Assembly (NCBI GenBank): GCA_023386555.1
Contig: JAEWJK010000015.1
Location: forward strand, 62,001-126,000
DNA: 64,000 nucleotides
Source: Bacteroidota bacterium
GTDB lineage: Bacteria; Bacteroidota; Bacteroidia; Chitinophagales; Chitinophagaceae
Reading direction: 5' to 3'
The notes under the pieces were generated by a model, which worked only from the letters and a program-made list of their open reading frames with translations, did not search any database and was not told where the DNA came from. This document shows positions 56,012 through 63,227 of the stretch, piece by piece. Within the stretch, counting starts at the first letter, position 1. Each line of letters begins with the position of its first letter. Position numbers and translations under genes: made by a program.

Positions 56012-56679
56012 ATTTGTACTTACGCCGGACGAGGCATGTGTAACATCGGCTTCCATCGGCTTAAGTACGACGTAACCTCCTTGTAGATACGGCGTAGGTA
56101 TAAGGAAGGTATAAAGTAGGTATAGGGCAGGTACAAGGTTAATACAGCGAAGGCTGTGAGATGAAAGTTTGGAAAGTTTCCAAATAAGTTTCCCGAAAAG
56201 TTGACAACGTCTGTTTTTAGGGTAGTAAGATATTGATGCTAACGGGTTTAGATGTGCCCGGCTTAAAATGACAAAATTTACCTGAAAAATATATTATTGA
56301 TTTCTGTTATTCAATGGTAGGGTTTACATCTGAAAACTGTAAAGTACCGAGGTTGCATCGGAGTTGTACCGGAGTTGCATAGAAGTCTTACACAAGTATT
56401 ACATGTGGCATAATGAGGCAAGGGTTGACTGGTGTTTGGTCCTAAGATAGCTATGTCTTGTTCCACGATATTTATTTGAATTGGTGAGGTTAATACATGG
56501 AACATTCGTTGAAATGATGCCGCGATACAATCATGTATGGCTCAACTATGAAGGGACTATGGATGAAGATGCAATGGAGGGGCAAGGGAATGTGAGTTGG
56601 GAGTTGGAGTTTTGAGTTTTGAGTTTGGAGTTTGAAGTTTGAAGTTTAGGTTTTATATTAGGGGAACAAACCCTGGTTT
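56012..56679. repeat. Gene-free leader with 11-nt degenerate tandem repeats
   Basis: No convincing gene. Three blocks have an 11-nt period: 56094-56137 (four units of the type GTAGGTATAAG), 56348-56402 (five units of the type CGGAGTTGTAC) and 56536-56590 (five units, for example TATGGCTCAAC, TATGAAGGGAC, TATGGATGAAG). From 56593 to 56648 the pattern is GAGTTT-like with a period of 7-8 nt. The last block abuts the recombinase gene. Confidence 0.6.
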
Positions 56680-57831
56680 ATGACCGAAAACCCATCTTTG
56701 ACTGCAAGGCTTGTTATGCATAAAAATGAAAACAGGATTGCAGTAAGTTTTGAACATAATACGGAATGGAACGCCAGAATAAAACAATTGCCGGGATGCA
56801 AATGGAGCCATACCCTTAAAAGCTGGCATTTACCTGATACACCTGAATACAGAAAACAGTTTGGTATTGATTCTAATAGGGCTGAAAATTTACTGACCAA
56901 AGCATCAGTTATTAAACAAATTAAAGTACCTCCTAAGCCAAAGCAGCAAGGTATAAATGAAGAAAATAAGAAAGCACTTGACCTGTTTACACAGCAATTG
57001 CATTTGAAAAGTTACAGTGCCAGTACTTTGAAAACCTACCGGAATGAGTTTTCGATATTCCTTGAAACTTTGGGAAAAACACCAGCCTATTCATTGAGTG
57101 TTTCAAGGCTGAAAGATTACCTGGAATATTGCCATACCACTTTAAAGCTTACGGAAAACACTATTCACAGCAGGATGAATGCGTTGAAGTTTTATTATGA
57201 ACAGGTATTGAAAAGAGAGAAATTTTTTTACGATATACCCAGACCTAAAAAGCCCGGTTTACTACCAAAAGTATTAGGCGAAATAGAGTTATCGAAGTTA
57301 TTTAATGCTGTGAGTTCGATAAAACATAAGGCAATACTTTTTACCGCTTACAGTGCAGGATTAAGAGTGAGTGAAGTAATTAATCTTAAATGGAAAAATT
57401 TAGATCGGCAGCGAGGACAGATATTAATTGAGCAGGCAAAAGGAAAGAAAGACAGGTATGTGAGTTTAAGCCCAGTTCTGGTAGATATATTAGAGAGTTA
57501 TTATAAAAAGAGTAAGATAAAACCAATGACTTATGTATTTGAAGGATTACAAGGAGAACAATACAGTGCCAGAAGTGCCCAAATAATTTTTGCCAGGGCC
57601 AAAGAAAAGGCCGGTATAAAGAAAGAAGTGAGTTTTCATAGTCTTCGACATTCATTTGCCACTCATTTACTGGAAAAAGGAACGGATGTACGATACATCC
57701 AGGAACTATTAGGGCATTTTAGCATTAAGACCACTACCCGTTACTTACATGTTGCCAAAGAGAAGTTGGTGGTAATTGAAAGTCCGTTAGACAGTTTATG
57801 GAAGGATGGCAATATTGATTGGGATGGATAG
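56680..57831 (+). CDS. Tyrosine recombinase, candidate integrase of the adjacent cassette array
   Basis: 383 aa. Residues 15-62 (AVSFEHNTEWNARIKQLPGC, KWSHTLKSWHLP) resemble the HARP motif that binds DNA junctions. Residues 95-185 form the core-binding (SAM-like) domain. The catalytic domain holds Arg229 (AGLRVSE), Lys254 (QAKGKKDR), His320 and Arg323 (HSLRH), His346 (LLGHFS) and Tyr355 (TTTRYLHV). Arg229 to Arg323 spans 94 residues, like XerD (R148-R247) and unlike IntI1 (R146-R280), so the IntI-specific insertion is absent. The gene points toward the array that begins about 100 bp after its stop. A stand-alone transposon or phage integrase is the alternative. Confidence 0.85.
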   Translation: MTENPSLTARLVMHKNENRIAVSFEHNTEWNARIKQLPGCKWSHTLKSWHLPDTPEYRKQFGIDSNRAENLLTKASVIKQIKVPPKPKQQGINEENKKALDLFTQQLHLKSYSASTLKTYRNEFSIFLETLGKTPAYSLSVSRLKDYLEYCHTTLKLTENTIHSRMNALKFYYEQVLKREKFFYDIPRPKKPGLLPKVLGEIELSKLFNAVSSIKHKAILFTAYSAGLRVSEVINLKWKNLDRQRGQILIEQAKGKKDRYVSLSPVLVDILESYYKKSKIKPMTYVFEGLQGEQYSARSAQIIFARAKEKAGIKKEVSFHSLRHSFATHLLEKGTDVRYIQELLGHFSIKTTTRYLHVAKEKLVVIESPLDSLWKDGNIDWDG

Positions 57832-57868
57832 ATTGCCGCAATTGACAATACAAAAAGCGAAATATTAC

Positions 57869-57938
57869 TTTGTTGAATATCAATGGAAAAGAAAATGGAA
57901 GATTTCGTGTAATTTCACTAATACAAACGTTCAACAAA
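57869..57938 (+). other. Candidate attI-like insertion site
   Basis: TTTGTTGAA (57869-57877) and its exact complement TTCAACAAA (57930-57938) bracket 52 bp with no strong internal hairpin, as expected for an attI that works as duplex DNA rather than as a folded attC. The site lies between the recombinase stop and the first cassette junction (G57929|TT). It could instead be the remnant of a decayed attC. Confidence 0.45.
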
Positions 57939-58006
57939 ATGTCCGCAAAAGGCAGGCGGACGAAGTGTCTTCGTTTTCGTGCCTCAAACTCCCGACCCTT
58001 CTACAT

Positions 58007-58174
58007 TTTGTTGAACGGCTCAGGCTCGGTCTGCGTGAAGAAATTTCCTTCAACCCCTTTGTTCCCGCATTGCGGACACTTCGTTGAACAAAAGCGTTTG
58101 CGGAAATGACGCAGACCGTTGCTCCCGTGCCTTTTTTCAAAAGTCACTTCGCAAACGCCTGAGCCGTTGTGCGC
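58007..58174 (+). repeat. attC-like site 1 (end of gene-less cassette 1)
   Basis: The left arm TTTGTTGAAC (58007-58016) matches the start of cassette 1 (57929-57938; the complementarity extends to 15 bp). The inner arms ACGGCTCAGGC (58015-58025) and GCCTGAGCCGT (58157-58167) are exact complements. Two more nested pairs lie inside: GGTCTGCGT/ACGCAGACC and GCGTTTGCG/CGCAAACGC. The right end GTTGTGCGC (58166-58174) belongs to cassette 2. Cassette 1 has only about 80 bp outside this site and no credible gene. Confidence 0.75.
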
Positions 58175-58187
58175 AATTGGAGAACCC

Positions 58188-58625
58188 ATGAAAGTAATAA
58201 GTTGTATAATTTATTTTTGCTTTGTCCTTCACTTAGTCTCTTGCAAACCAAGTAATAAAAACTCTATTGTATTTGTTTCAAACATTCAAAAAGATTTGAA
58301 TTTTTATATGAACAATAATCAATTCAAATTCATATATAAAAACGAACATTTTACAGATTCCACAATAGGAACATATACTGTTATAAAAGACACACTAATA
58401 TTAACTTATGGAAGTATCAATATAAATGAAGTGAATAAAGAAAATGCAAATATTAATGCATTGATATCCGTCGGGCATCTGTTTTCAAAAGAGCATTTCT
58501 TAATGCGACCACAAAAACTTTTAATAGCAGGAAACAAATTGCTTTATCTTGAAAATAATACTCACAAGCCCGTAATAATCAAAATAAATAACACCAATCA
58601 ACAAATATATCTCGAAAGGGAATAA
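58188..58625 (+). CDS. Cassette 2: hypothetical lipoprotein
   Basis: 145 aa from ATG 58188, 22 bp after the cassette junction. The start MKVISCIIYFCFVLHLVSCK has a lipobox (LVSC). The mature part has several short beta strands (FKFIYKNEHFTDSTIGTYTV, KDTLILTYGSI) and resembles small secreted proteins of unknown role. The AT content is high. The frame could extend upstream to 58119, but that would read through attC site 1, so the cassette-internal ATG is chosen. Confidence 0.7.
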   Translation: MKVISCIIYFCFVLHLVSCKPSNKNSIVFVSNIQKDLNFYMNNNQFKFIYKNEHFTDSTIGTYTVIKDTLILTYGSININEVNKENANINALISVGHLFSKEHFLMRPQKLLIAGNKLLYLENNTHKPVIIKINNTNQQIYLERE

Positions 58626-58753
58626 TGCCTCACTTTTCTTTATTGAAAACAAATTGAATGTTGACTTGCTAACTTTTAGTAAAGAACTTACCAAAATCAA
58701 TAAAAATTTTAAAAATAAATAGGCAATTGGTAAGTTAACTGGACAAGAAAACT

Positions 58754-58922
58754 GCGCACAACATCGGTTTGGCAAAAATTGGGCTGGAGAATATGGCCAA
58801 TCAGCTGTGGAATATGAATCATCTGCAGTAATTTGGCCAGGAACTAATTTCGCAAGTCTGGCCAAGCCAAGCAATTGGAATTCTATTGCCCAATCTTCGC
58901 CAAGCCGGTAACCGTTATGTGC
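58754..58922 (+). repeat. attC-like site 2 (end of cassette 2)
   Basis: The left end GCGCACAAC (58754-58762) is the exact complement of the cassette 2 start. Inner arms GGTTTGGC...ATTGGGC and GCCCAAT...GCCAAGCC pair; the spacer is 3 nt (ATC) on the left and 7 nt on the right. The right end is GTTATGTGC (58914-58922). Confidence 0.85.
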
Positions 58923-58929
58923 AAGGCTT

Positions 58930-59187
58930 ATGGACACAGTCACCCAAATAGAACAACAGTTACAGATTGACAGCTTTTATCCAAGTGGCGCCTACATTTG
59001 GGAGACAGGAAAGGCTGTTTACGAATTTCCTTTTATTCAAAAGGTAAATGACAAAAAATTTGTTGTTCATAGTCAAAGACATCACGCTTTGAACCCATTT
59101 CAATTAGCAGAAAAGACAGAATGGTCATTTGACAATTTACGTGACGCTTATAAAAAGTTGCATAACCTTGAAAACGGAATTTTTTAA
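58930..59187 (+). CDS. Cassette 3, first gene: small hypothetical protein
   Basis: 85 aa from ATG 58930, 16 bp after the junction: MDTVTQIEQQLQIDSFYPSG, then FIQKVNDKKFVVHSQRHHAL. Soluble, no signal peptide, no family recognised. Its stop TAA overlaps the start ATG of the next gene by one base, so the two are translationally coupled within one cassette and may work together. Confidence 0.7.
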   Translation: MDTVTQIEQQLQIDSFYPSGAYIWETGKAVYEFPFIQKVNDKKFVVHSQRHHALNPFQLAEKTEWSFDNLRDAYKKLHNLENGIF

Positions 59188-59510
59188 TGAAACAGCATTT
59201 TACGTTCAGCGAAATCCTCTTGTTTGCACTTTATCTTGGTTCCATAACATACTTACTTGGATTAACCTATCAACTATTTGTTAGCATTAAGACTGACACA
59301 AGATTAAAGTTCAAACAGTTTGTCCTTGTAGTTGTGACGAGACTGTTGACAATTACTACAACTCTTTTGATTTGGTTTTATTGGACACTAATCGACATTC
59401 AATTTGGACCATTTTTGGTTCCTGCTTTAATTGCTGAAATATTCATAAGCCCAATATTTTTAAAACTATTTGGCTACAGCTTTTGGGTGACAAAGAAAGC
59501 CAGCACATAA
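59187..59510 (+). CDS. Cassette 3, second gene: three-helix membrane protein
   Basis: 107 aa with three hydrophobic segments (ILLFALYLGSITYLLGLTY, LVVVTRLLTITTTLLIWFYW, FLVPALIAEIFISPIFLKLF). The stop codon TAA lies inside the first 9 nt of attC-like site 3. It is coupled to the soluble 85-aa partner upstream, a layout that suggests a two-component unit. Function unknown. Confidence 0.7.
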   Translation: MKQHFTFSEILLFALYLGSITYLLGLTYQLFVSIKTDTRLKFKQFVLVVVTRLLTITTTLLIWFYWTLIDIQFGPFLVPALIAEIFISPIFLKLFGYSFWVTKKAST

Positions 59511-59708
59511 CAAGGGGTTTGGCAAAATGCGGGCTGACGGAACTTTTTCTTCAACTGTAGTTTTTCCATTTGGCTTTTGCGCCAGCTGACCGAACGCTAT
59601 TGAACAGAAATCTATAACTTGAACAATAAAACAACCATCAACTTCAGTAAGCCAGGCAGACGAAACGCTATTGTCCCGCACTTCGCAAAGCCCTGAACGT
59701 TACCTGCC
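59503..59708 (+). repeat. attC-like site 3 (end of cassette 3)
   Basis: The left end GCACATAAC (59503-59511) is the exact complement of the cassette 3 start. Inner arms GGTTTGGCAAAATGCGGG and CCCGCACTTCGCAAAGCC pair with three mismatches. The right end is GTTACCTGCC (59699-59708). Confidence 0.85.
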
Positions 59709-59747
59709 ATTATTTTGCGACAGCGTTCATAAATCAGACAGACAAAG

Positions 59748-60485
59748 ATGCCTTTCACCTTTTCACATCCTGCCGCAGTTATACCGTTGACATTTTTGCC
59801 AAGACGCTGGTTTTCGTTGACAGGACTTGTAATTGGAAGCATGGCACCAGACTTTGAATATTTCATTAGGTTGAAAGTGCAAAGCTTTTACAGTCATACG
59901 TTGACCGGGCTATTGTGGTTTGACTTGCCATTAACTATTTTACTTGCATTTATTTTCCACCTCATCGTTCGGAACAGCCTGATTGATAACTTGCCGCCTG
60001 TTTTAAAGAACAGGCTTGTTGTTTTTAAGCATTTCCAATGGACAGAGCATTTTAGAAACAATGTTTTAGTTGTTTTACTGTCGTCCCTTATTGGCATAAT
60101 CACACATATCATCTGGGACAGCTTTACGCACCAACATGGACATTCCGTTGAAGCAATAGGTGCACTACAAGACACGTTCATGATTGTAGGATATGAAGTG
60201 CCAGTTTACAAGATATTACAGCATACAAGCACATTAGTTGGTGGAATTTTAATTTTGTACGCATTATTTCGCTTGCCTGTTGAGACTTCTTCACCTAAGG
60301 CAGATACAAAACTTAGCTACTGGCTTTCCGTAACCATTATAATGTTGACAGTAGTTGCCTCTCGTGTGTGGTTGGGTCAAAGCCCAAACCTCATTGGCAA
60401 CGTGATTGTGACCGCTTTAGCAGGTGGATTAATTGGACTAATTCTGACACCACGGATACTTCGAGTGACACAAAACGGCAGGTAA
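59748..60485 (+). CDS. Cassette 4: DUF4184-like integral membrane protein
   Basis: 245 aa. The start MPFTFSHPAAVIPLTFLPRR, then GSMAPDFEYFI, and the internal ITHIIWDSFTHQHGH follow the DUF4184 pattern: conserved His and Asp residues near helix ends that resemble metal-binding membrane hydrolases. About six membrane helices. The stop TAA lies inside the first 9 nt of attC-like site 4. The family's role is unknown. Confidence 0.8.
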   Translation: MPFTFSHPAAVIPLTFLPRRWFSLTGLVIGSMAPDFEYFIRLKVQSFYSHTLTGLLWFDLPLTILLAFIFHLIVRNSLIDNLPPVLKNRLVVFKHFQWTEHFRNNVLVVLLSSLIGIITHIIWDSFTHQHGHSVEAIGALQDTFMIVGYEVPVYKILQHTSTLVGGILILYALFRLPVETSSPKADTKLSYWLSVTIIMLTVVASRVWLGQSPNLIGNVIVTALAGGLIGLILTPRILRVTQNGR

Positions 60486-60681
60486 CATCGGCTTGGCGTT
60501 ATGGCGGCTGACCCAACGCAGCATCAGCAGCAGTTTCGCTATTGTGCTGCATATCCAACTTGACAGAACGCTATTGAGCAGTAGAAATAATCTTGTACAT
60601 TAGTTCTTCATTCGGCTTCAGTTGTCGGCAGATGGAAAACAGAATACCGCCACAACGCCAAGCCGTTCAACGTTAGCAGCA
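60477..60681 (+). repeat. attC-like site 4 (end of cassette 4)
   Basis: The left end GGCAGGTAAC (60477-60486) is the exact complement of the cassette 4 start. The inner arms GGCTTGGCGTTATGGCGGC and GCCGCCACAACGCCAAGCC pair over 19 bp with one mismatch. Spacers are 3 nt (ATC) and 7 nt. The right end is GTTAGCAGCA (60672-60681). This is the best-preserved site. Confidence 0.9.
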
Positions 60682-60718
60682 ACCCTAATTGACAGTGCCG
60701 ACCTTATCAAACATACAA

Positions 60719-61468
60719 ATGCCAAAACGACTTACAGTAAAAATTCTTACAGTTATCGGATTACTAAGTTTGTTTTCCCTGACAATGACTGCACTTGCTT
60801 GGGGGACTGCCGACACAACTATTTATTATTTGTTGCTCTACCCAATTCTGTTCATTACAACAATTCTCATAATTGCTAATGCCCGTGTTGCTTTTTTCCT
60901 AATTATCGCCATTGCTATTGCTTATGCGATACTTTTAAATCGTGACATTGGTGAGTTTCTTGTGTTTAATAGCCATAACAATATCTTGTATTTAGTTTTG
61001 GCTTTGCCATATTTTGCATTACTTACATTAATTCCCTTTACAACTTCATACCTGACAGCAACTTCAAAGCAAAAAGGGATTTTTGTCATGGCAGCAATTA
61101 TAGTAACGCTCAGTTTTCCAATTTTTGCAATTGCCGAACGCTATAATATGACTTATTCAGACAATATTTTTGTTGACGCAGAAATTACTGACCAAGGACA
61201 AGTGATATTAAATTGTAAGCCAGGATTTGCAGACACACGTGCATTTATTGTGACAACTAATTCTTCAAAAATTGCAGACCAGATAAAGAAATATGGTGAG
61301 TACTATCAAGGAAGCTACTTTCTTCATAACACGACAATCAGGAAGGATTATCGTTTTAGCAACTTGAAGTCGGTAACACTTTCAAAAATTGGCAATAATA
61401 AAATAGTTCCTGAACAGACTTGGACGTCTGACGAAATAAAGGGCGATGTTTCGTTTCTTAAGCCGTGA
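60719..61468 (+). CDS. Cassette 5: membrane protein with soluble tail
   Basis: 249 aa from ATG 60719, 47 bp after the junction; an in-frame TTG at 60689 would add ten residues and is less likely. About five membrane helices fill the first 150 residues (LTVIGLLSLFSLTMTALAWG, ILYLVLALPYFALLTLIPF, FVMAAIIVTLSFPIFAIAE). A soluble tail of about 100 residues follows (DNIFVDAEITDQGQVILNCKPG). No family recognised. Confidence 0.72.
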   Translation: MPKRLTVKILTVIGLLSLFSLTMTALAWGTADTTIYYLLLYPILFITTILIIANARVAFFLIIAIAIAYAILLNRDIGEFLVFNSHNNILYLVLALPYFALLTLIPFTTSYLTATSKQKGIFVMAAIIVTLSFPIFAIAERYNMTYSDNIFVDAEITDQGQVILNCKPGFADTRAFIVTTNSSKIADQIKKYGEYYQGSYFLHNTTIRKDYRFSNLKSVTLSKIGNNKIVPEQTWTSDEIKGDVSFLKP

Positions 61469-61488
61469 CAGCTTGATAGAAAAGGGTA

Positions 61489-61627
61489 TGCTGCTAACGT
61501 GGTATTTCTGCAATAGCGGCTGAAGAATAAGTGCTGAACAAATGAATAATATTCAACAATATCAATAATTTAAGCTGACGGAACTCGGACTTCCGCTACT
61601 GCAGAAATACCCGAACCGTTGGCTGTA
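61489..61627 (+). repeat. attC-like site 5 (end of cassette 5)
   Basis: The left end TGCTGCTAAC (61489-61498) is the exact complement of the cassette 5 start. The inner arms GTATTTCTGCAATAGCGG and CCGCTACTGCAGAAATAC pair with one mismatch. Spacers are 3 nt and 7 nt. The right end is GTTGGCTGTA (61618-61627). Confidence 0.9.
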
Positions 61628-61676
61628 ACCTTATTGGGAGACAACCTAATTATTTTGACACCTTAAAACTAACTGT

Positions 61677-61955
61677 ATGACATTTCTTAACAACATCTAC
61701 AGTATTGACGGAAAAGATTATTCCTTCAATGTTATTCAATTAACAGAAAAGACAATCAGTAAAGTCCCATCTACAGCAGGAGTTTTTCTTATAGCTGATA
61801 TGACTGTTCATTCTGATAGAAATTCTAATAGTAGAGTTTTAAGTATTAACCCTCACGAAAATCTTCAACAACAAGCAAAAAACGCATACGATAATTTAAA
61901 AGAACAATATGAGAATATTGGATTTCAATACTATGAAACGAACAACTTATTATAA
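61677..61955 (+). CDS. Cassette 6, plus strand: small hypothetical protein
   Basis: 92 aa: MTFLNNIYSIDGKDYSFNVI, then STAGVFLIADMTVHSDRNSN and a helical end (NLQQQAKNAYDNLKEQYENIGF). Soluble and unrecognised. It starts 59 bp after the junction and leaves about 285 bp before attC-like site 6, a space used by an opposing gene. Confidence 0.65.
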   Translation: MTFLNNIYSIDGKDYSFNVIQLTEKTISKVPSTAGVFLIADMTVHSDRNSNSRVLSINPHENLQQQAKNAYDNLKEQYENIGFQYYETNNLL

Positions 61956-61993
61956 AGGACTAACTTAGTTGCTGGTTTGAAATCTTTGTATAA

Positions 61994-62350
61994 TTATACT
62001 TTATAAGTTTGACAGAAGAAATCACATAAAGAAGGAAAATCATCAACTTTCTTTTCAAAGAAAATAGTGTTGAGAGGAAAATCTTTATGGATTGGATGAA
62101 TACACATAGTAGCATCAGCAGATACCACTATTGATAATGTTTCATTATAATTCTTATCTCCTTTTAGTTCTCTTATTTGATATTCTTTAATAAATTGACT
62201 TGGGATAAGTATTTTAAACTCTCCAACTGAAGAAGAAAGGCTACAGCCAACAGTAGTATTTATGCTATTTGGGCTGGAATTTGTTTCTTCGGCTGTTGTT
62301 TGGCTATTTGGCTGTTGTTCCGGCTGGAAGTTGTCATTTGTGCTTTCCAT
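61994..62350 (-). CDS. Cassette 6, minus strand: hypothetical protein whose first third is coded by the attC-like site
   Basis: 118 aa from ATG 62350 on the minus strand (an open frame continues upstream to 62422). The N-terminal part is Gln, Asn, Ser and Thr rich and is coded by attC-like site 6. The rest (EFKILIPSQFIKEYQIRELKGDKNY, HKDFPLNTIFFEKKVDDF) looks like a normal folded protein. It is the only cassette gene read against the array and must have its own promoter. Confidence 0.55.
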   Translation of the reverse strand: MESTNDNFQPEQQPNSQTTAEETNSSPNSINTTVGCSLSSSVGEFKILIPSQFIKEYQIRELKGDKNYNETLSIVVSADATMCIHPIHKDFPLNTIFFEKKVDDFPSLCDFFCQTYKV

Positions 62351-62442
62351 TATATTTTTATTTTTTATTTGTTTATTTAGCATTTGTACTGGACGGAAGT
62401 ATTTCAAATAACCAAACAGCATAAATACTCAACGTTAGGCGC
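62242..62442 (+). repeat. attC-like site 6 (end of cassette 6)
   Basis: The left end TACAGCCAAC (62242-62251) is the exact complement of the cassette 6 start. The inner arms AGTATTTATGCTATTTGG and CCAAACAGCATAAATACT pair with one mismatch. Spacers are 3 nt and 4 nt. The right end is GTTAGGCGC (62434-62442). Confidence 0.87.
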
Positions 62443-62459
62443 AACTACCAACCTTAAAG

Positions 62460-63104
62460 ATGCTAGACGAACTAATTTCATTTACAAATAGAGAAGATTT
62501 TTGGGGCGACTGGCATCTACGACTGGAGCAAGCCCAATTCCAACAAGACACACTAACATTTATCGTTTCGACTATAAAAGATGCTTATCCACCAGCAGAC
62601 GATACACTGCAATGGTGGAGGGTTGAATGTAAAGGTCTGGTGACAGAGAGTGGTATTGGAAGATTGAACGTTCCGAATTACAGAATTAATCTCCTCAATG
62701 AGCATCCGTTACTTTGGCAATACGAAGAACGTTTGCATCTTCTGTTAACCGGCAGAGTGAAATCCCTTCCCGAGTTGTTAGGTGAAATGTTTTTAAAGCA
62801 CATTGAGACATGCGGAAATTGGTTAGACTTCAACGGCATGGTAGCAGGATTGCATTGGAGACTGCAGCAAGAGGGAGAAGCAGAAATGCTCTTGCCTAAA
62901 CGACTTTTGCAGTTTTATCAGCCAATATTGGAAAAACATGGCCTTAAAGTAAATGTAGAACCTGGACTGGATGCAACGCCTGGATTGAAGATGCTACTGA
63001 TTGGAAATCCGCACATGAGTGAAGACAATTATAGATTTGGCCAAGTTTACGTAGTGGCGGAAGAGTTCTCAGCGATGACCGTAGCGCCTAACAGCAGCTT
63101 TTAG
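62460..63104 (+). CDS. Cassette 7: hypothetical soluble protein
   Basis: 214 aa from ATG 62460, 26 bp after the junction. It begins MLDELISFTNREDFWGDWHL and contains DDTLQWWRVECKGLVTESGI, a hydrophobic core and no signal peptide. The stop TAG lies 9 bp inside attC-like site 7, so the last residues (PNSSF) are coded by the recombination site. No family recognised. Confidence 0.72.
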   Translation: MLDELISFTNREDFWGDWHLRLEQAQFQQDTLTFIVSTIKDAYPPADDTLQWWRVECKGLVTESGIGRLNVPNYRINLLNEHPLLWQYEERLHLLLTGRVKSLPELLGEMFLKHIETCGNWLDFNGMVAGLHWRLQQEGEAEMLLPKRLLQFYQPILEKHGLKVNVEPGLDATPGLKMLLIGNPHMSEDNYRFGQVYVVAEEFSAMTVAPNSSF

Positions 63105-63221
63105 CAATAGCGGCTTGACTGCAAAGGCTCGACAGAATATCTTTATGCTGCTTTAGCGCATTAGTGAGGCTGAATAACAATAAATGCCGCTACTGCTTAA
63201 AGCTGAAAAACGTTAGCAGGC
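63085..63221 (+). repeat. attC-like site 7 (end of cassette 7)
   Basis: The left end GCGCCTAAC (63085-63093) is the exact complement of the cassette 7 start. The inner arms AGCTTTTAGCAATAGCGGC and GCCGCTACTGCTTAAAGCT pair with two mismatches. Spacers are 3 nt and 7 nt. The right end is GTTAGCAGGC (63212-63221). Confidence 0.9.
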
Positions 63222-63227
63222 ATTTAA

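Noticed and set aside
56311..56505. Minus-strand 64-aa frame in the recombinase leader
   Set aside because: It reads across the 11-nt tandem repeats and shows no recognisable protein features.
56680..57831. Classical integron integrase IntI
   Set aside because: The catalytic spacing lacks the IntI insertion, and the gene points toward the array rather than away from it.
57931..58189. Minus-strand open frames of 62-69 aa across attC-like site 1
   Set aside because: They are read through nested hairpin arms, have no start signals or familiar sequence, and are shadows of the inverted repeats.
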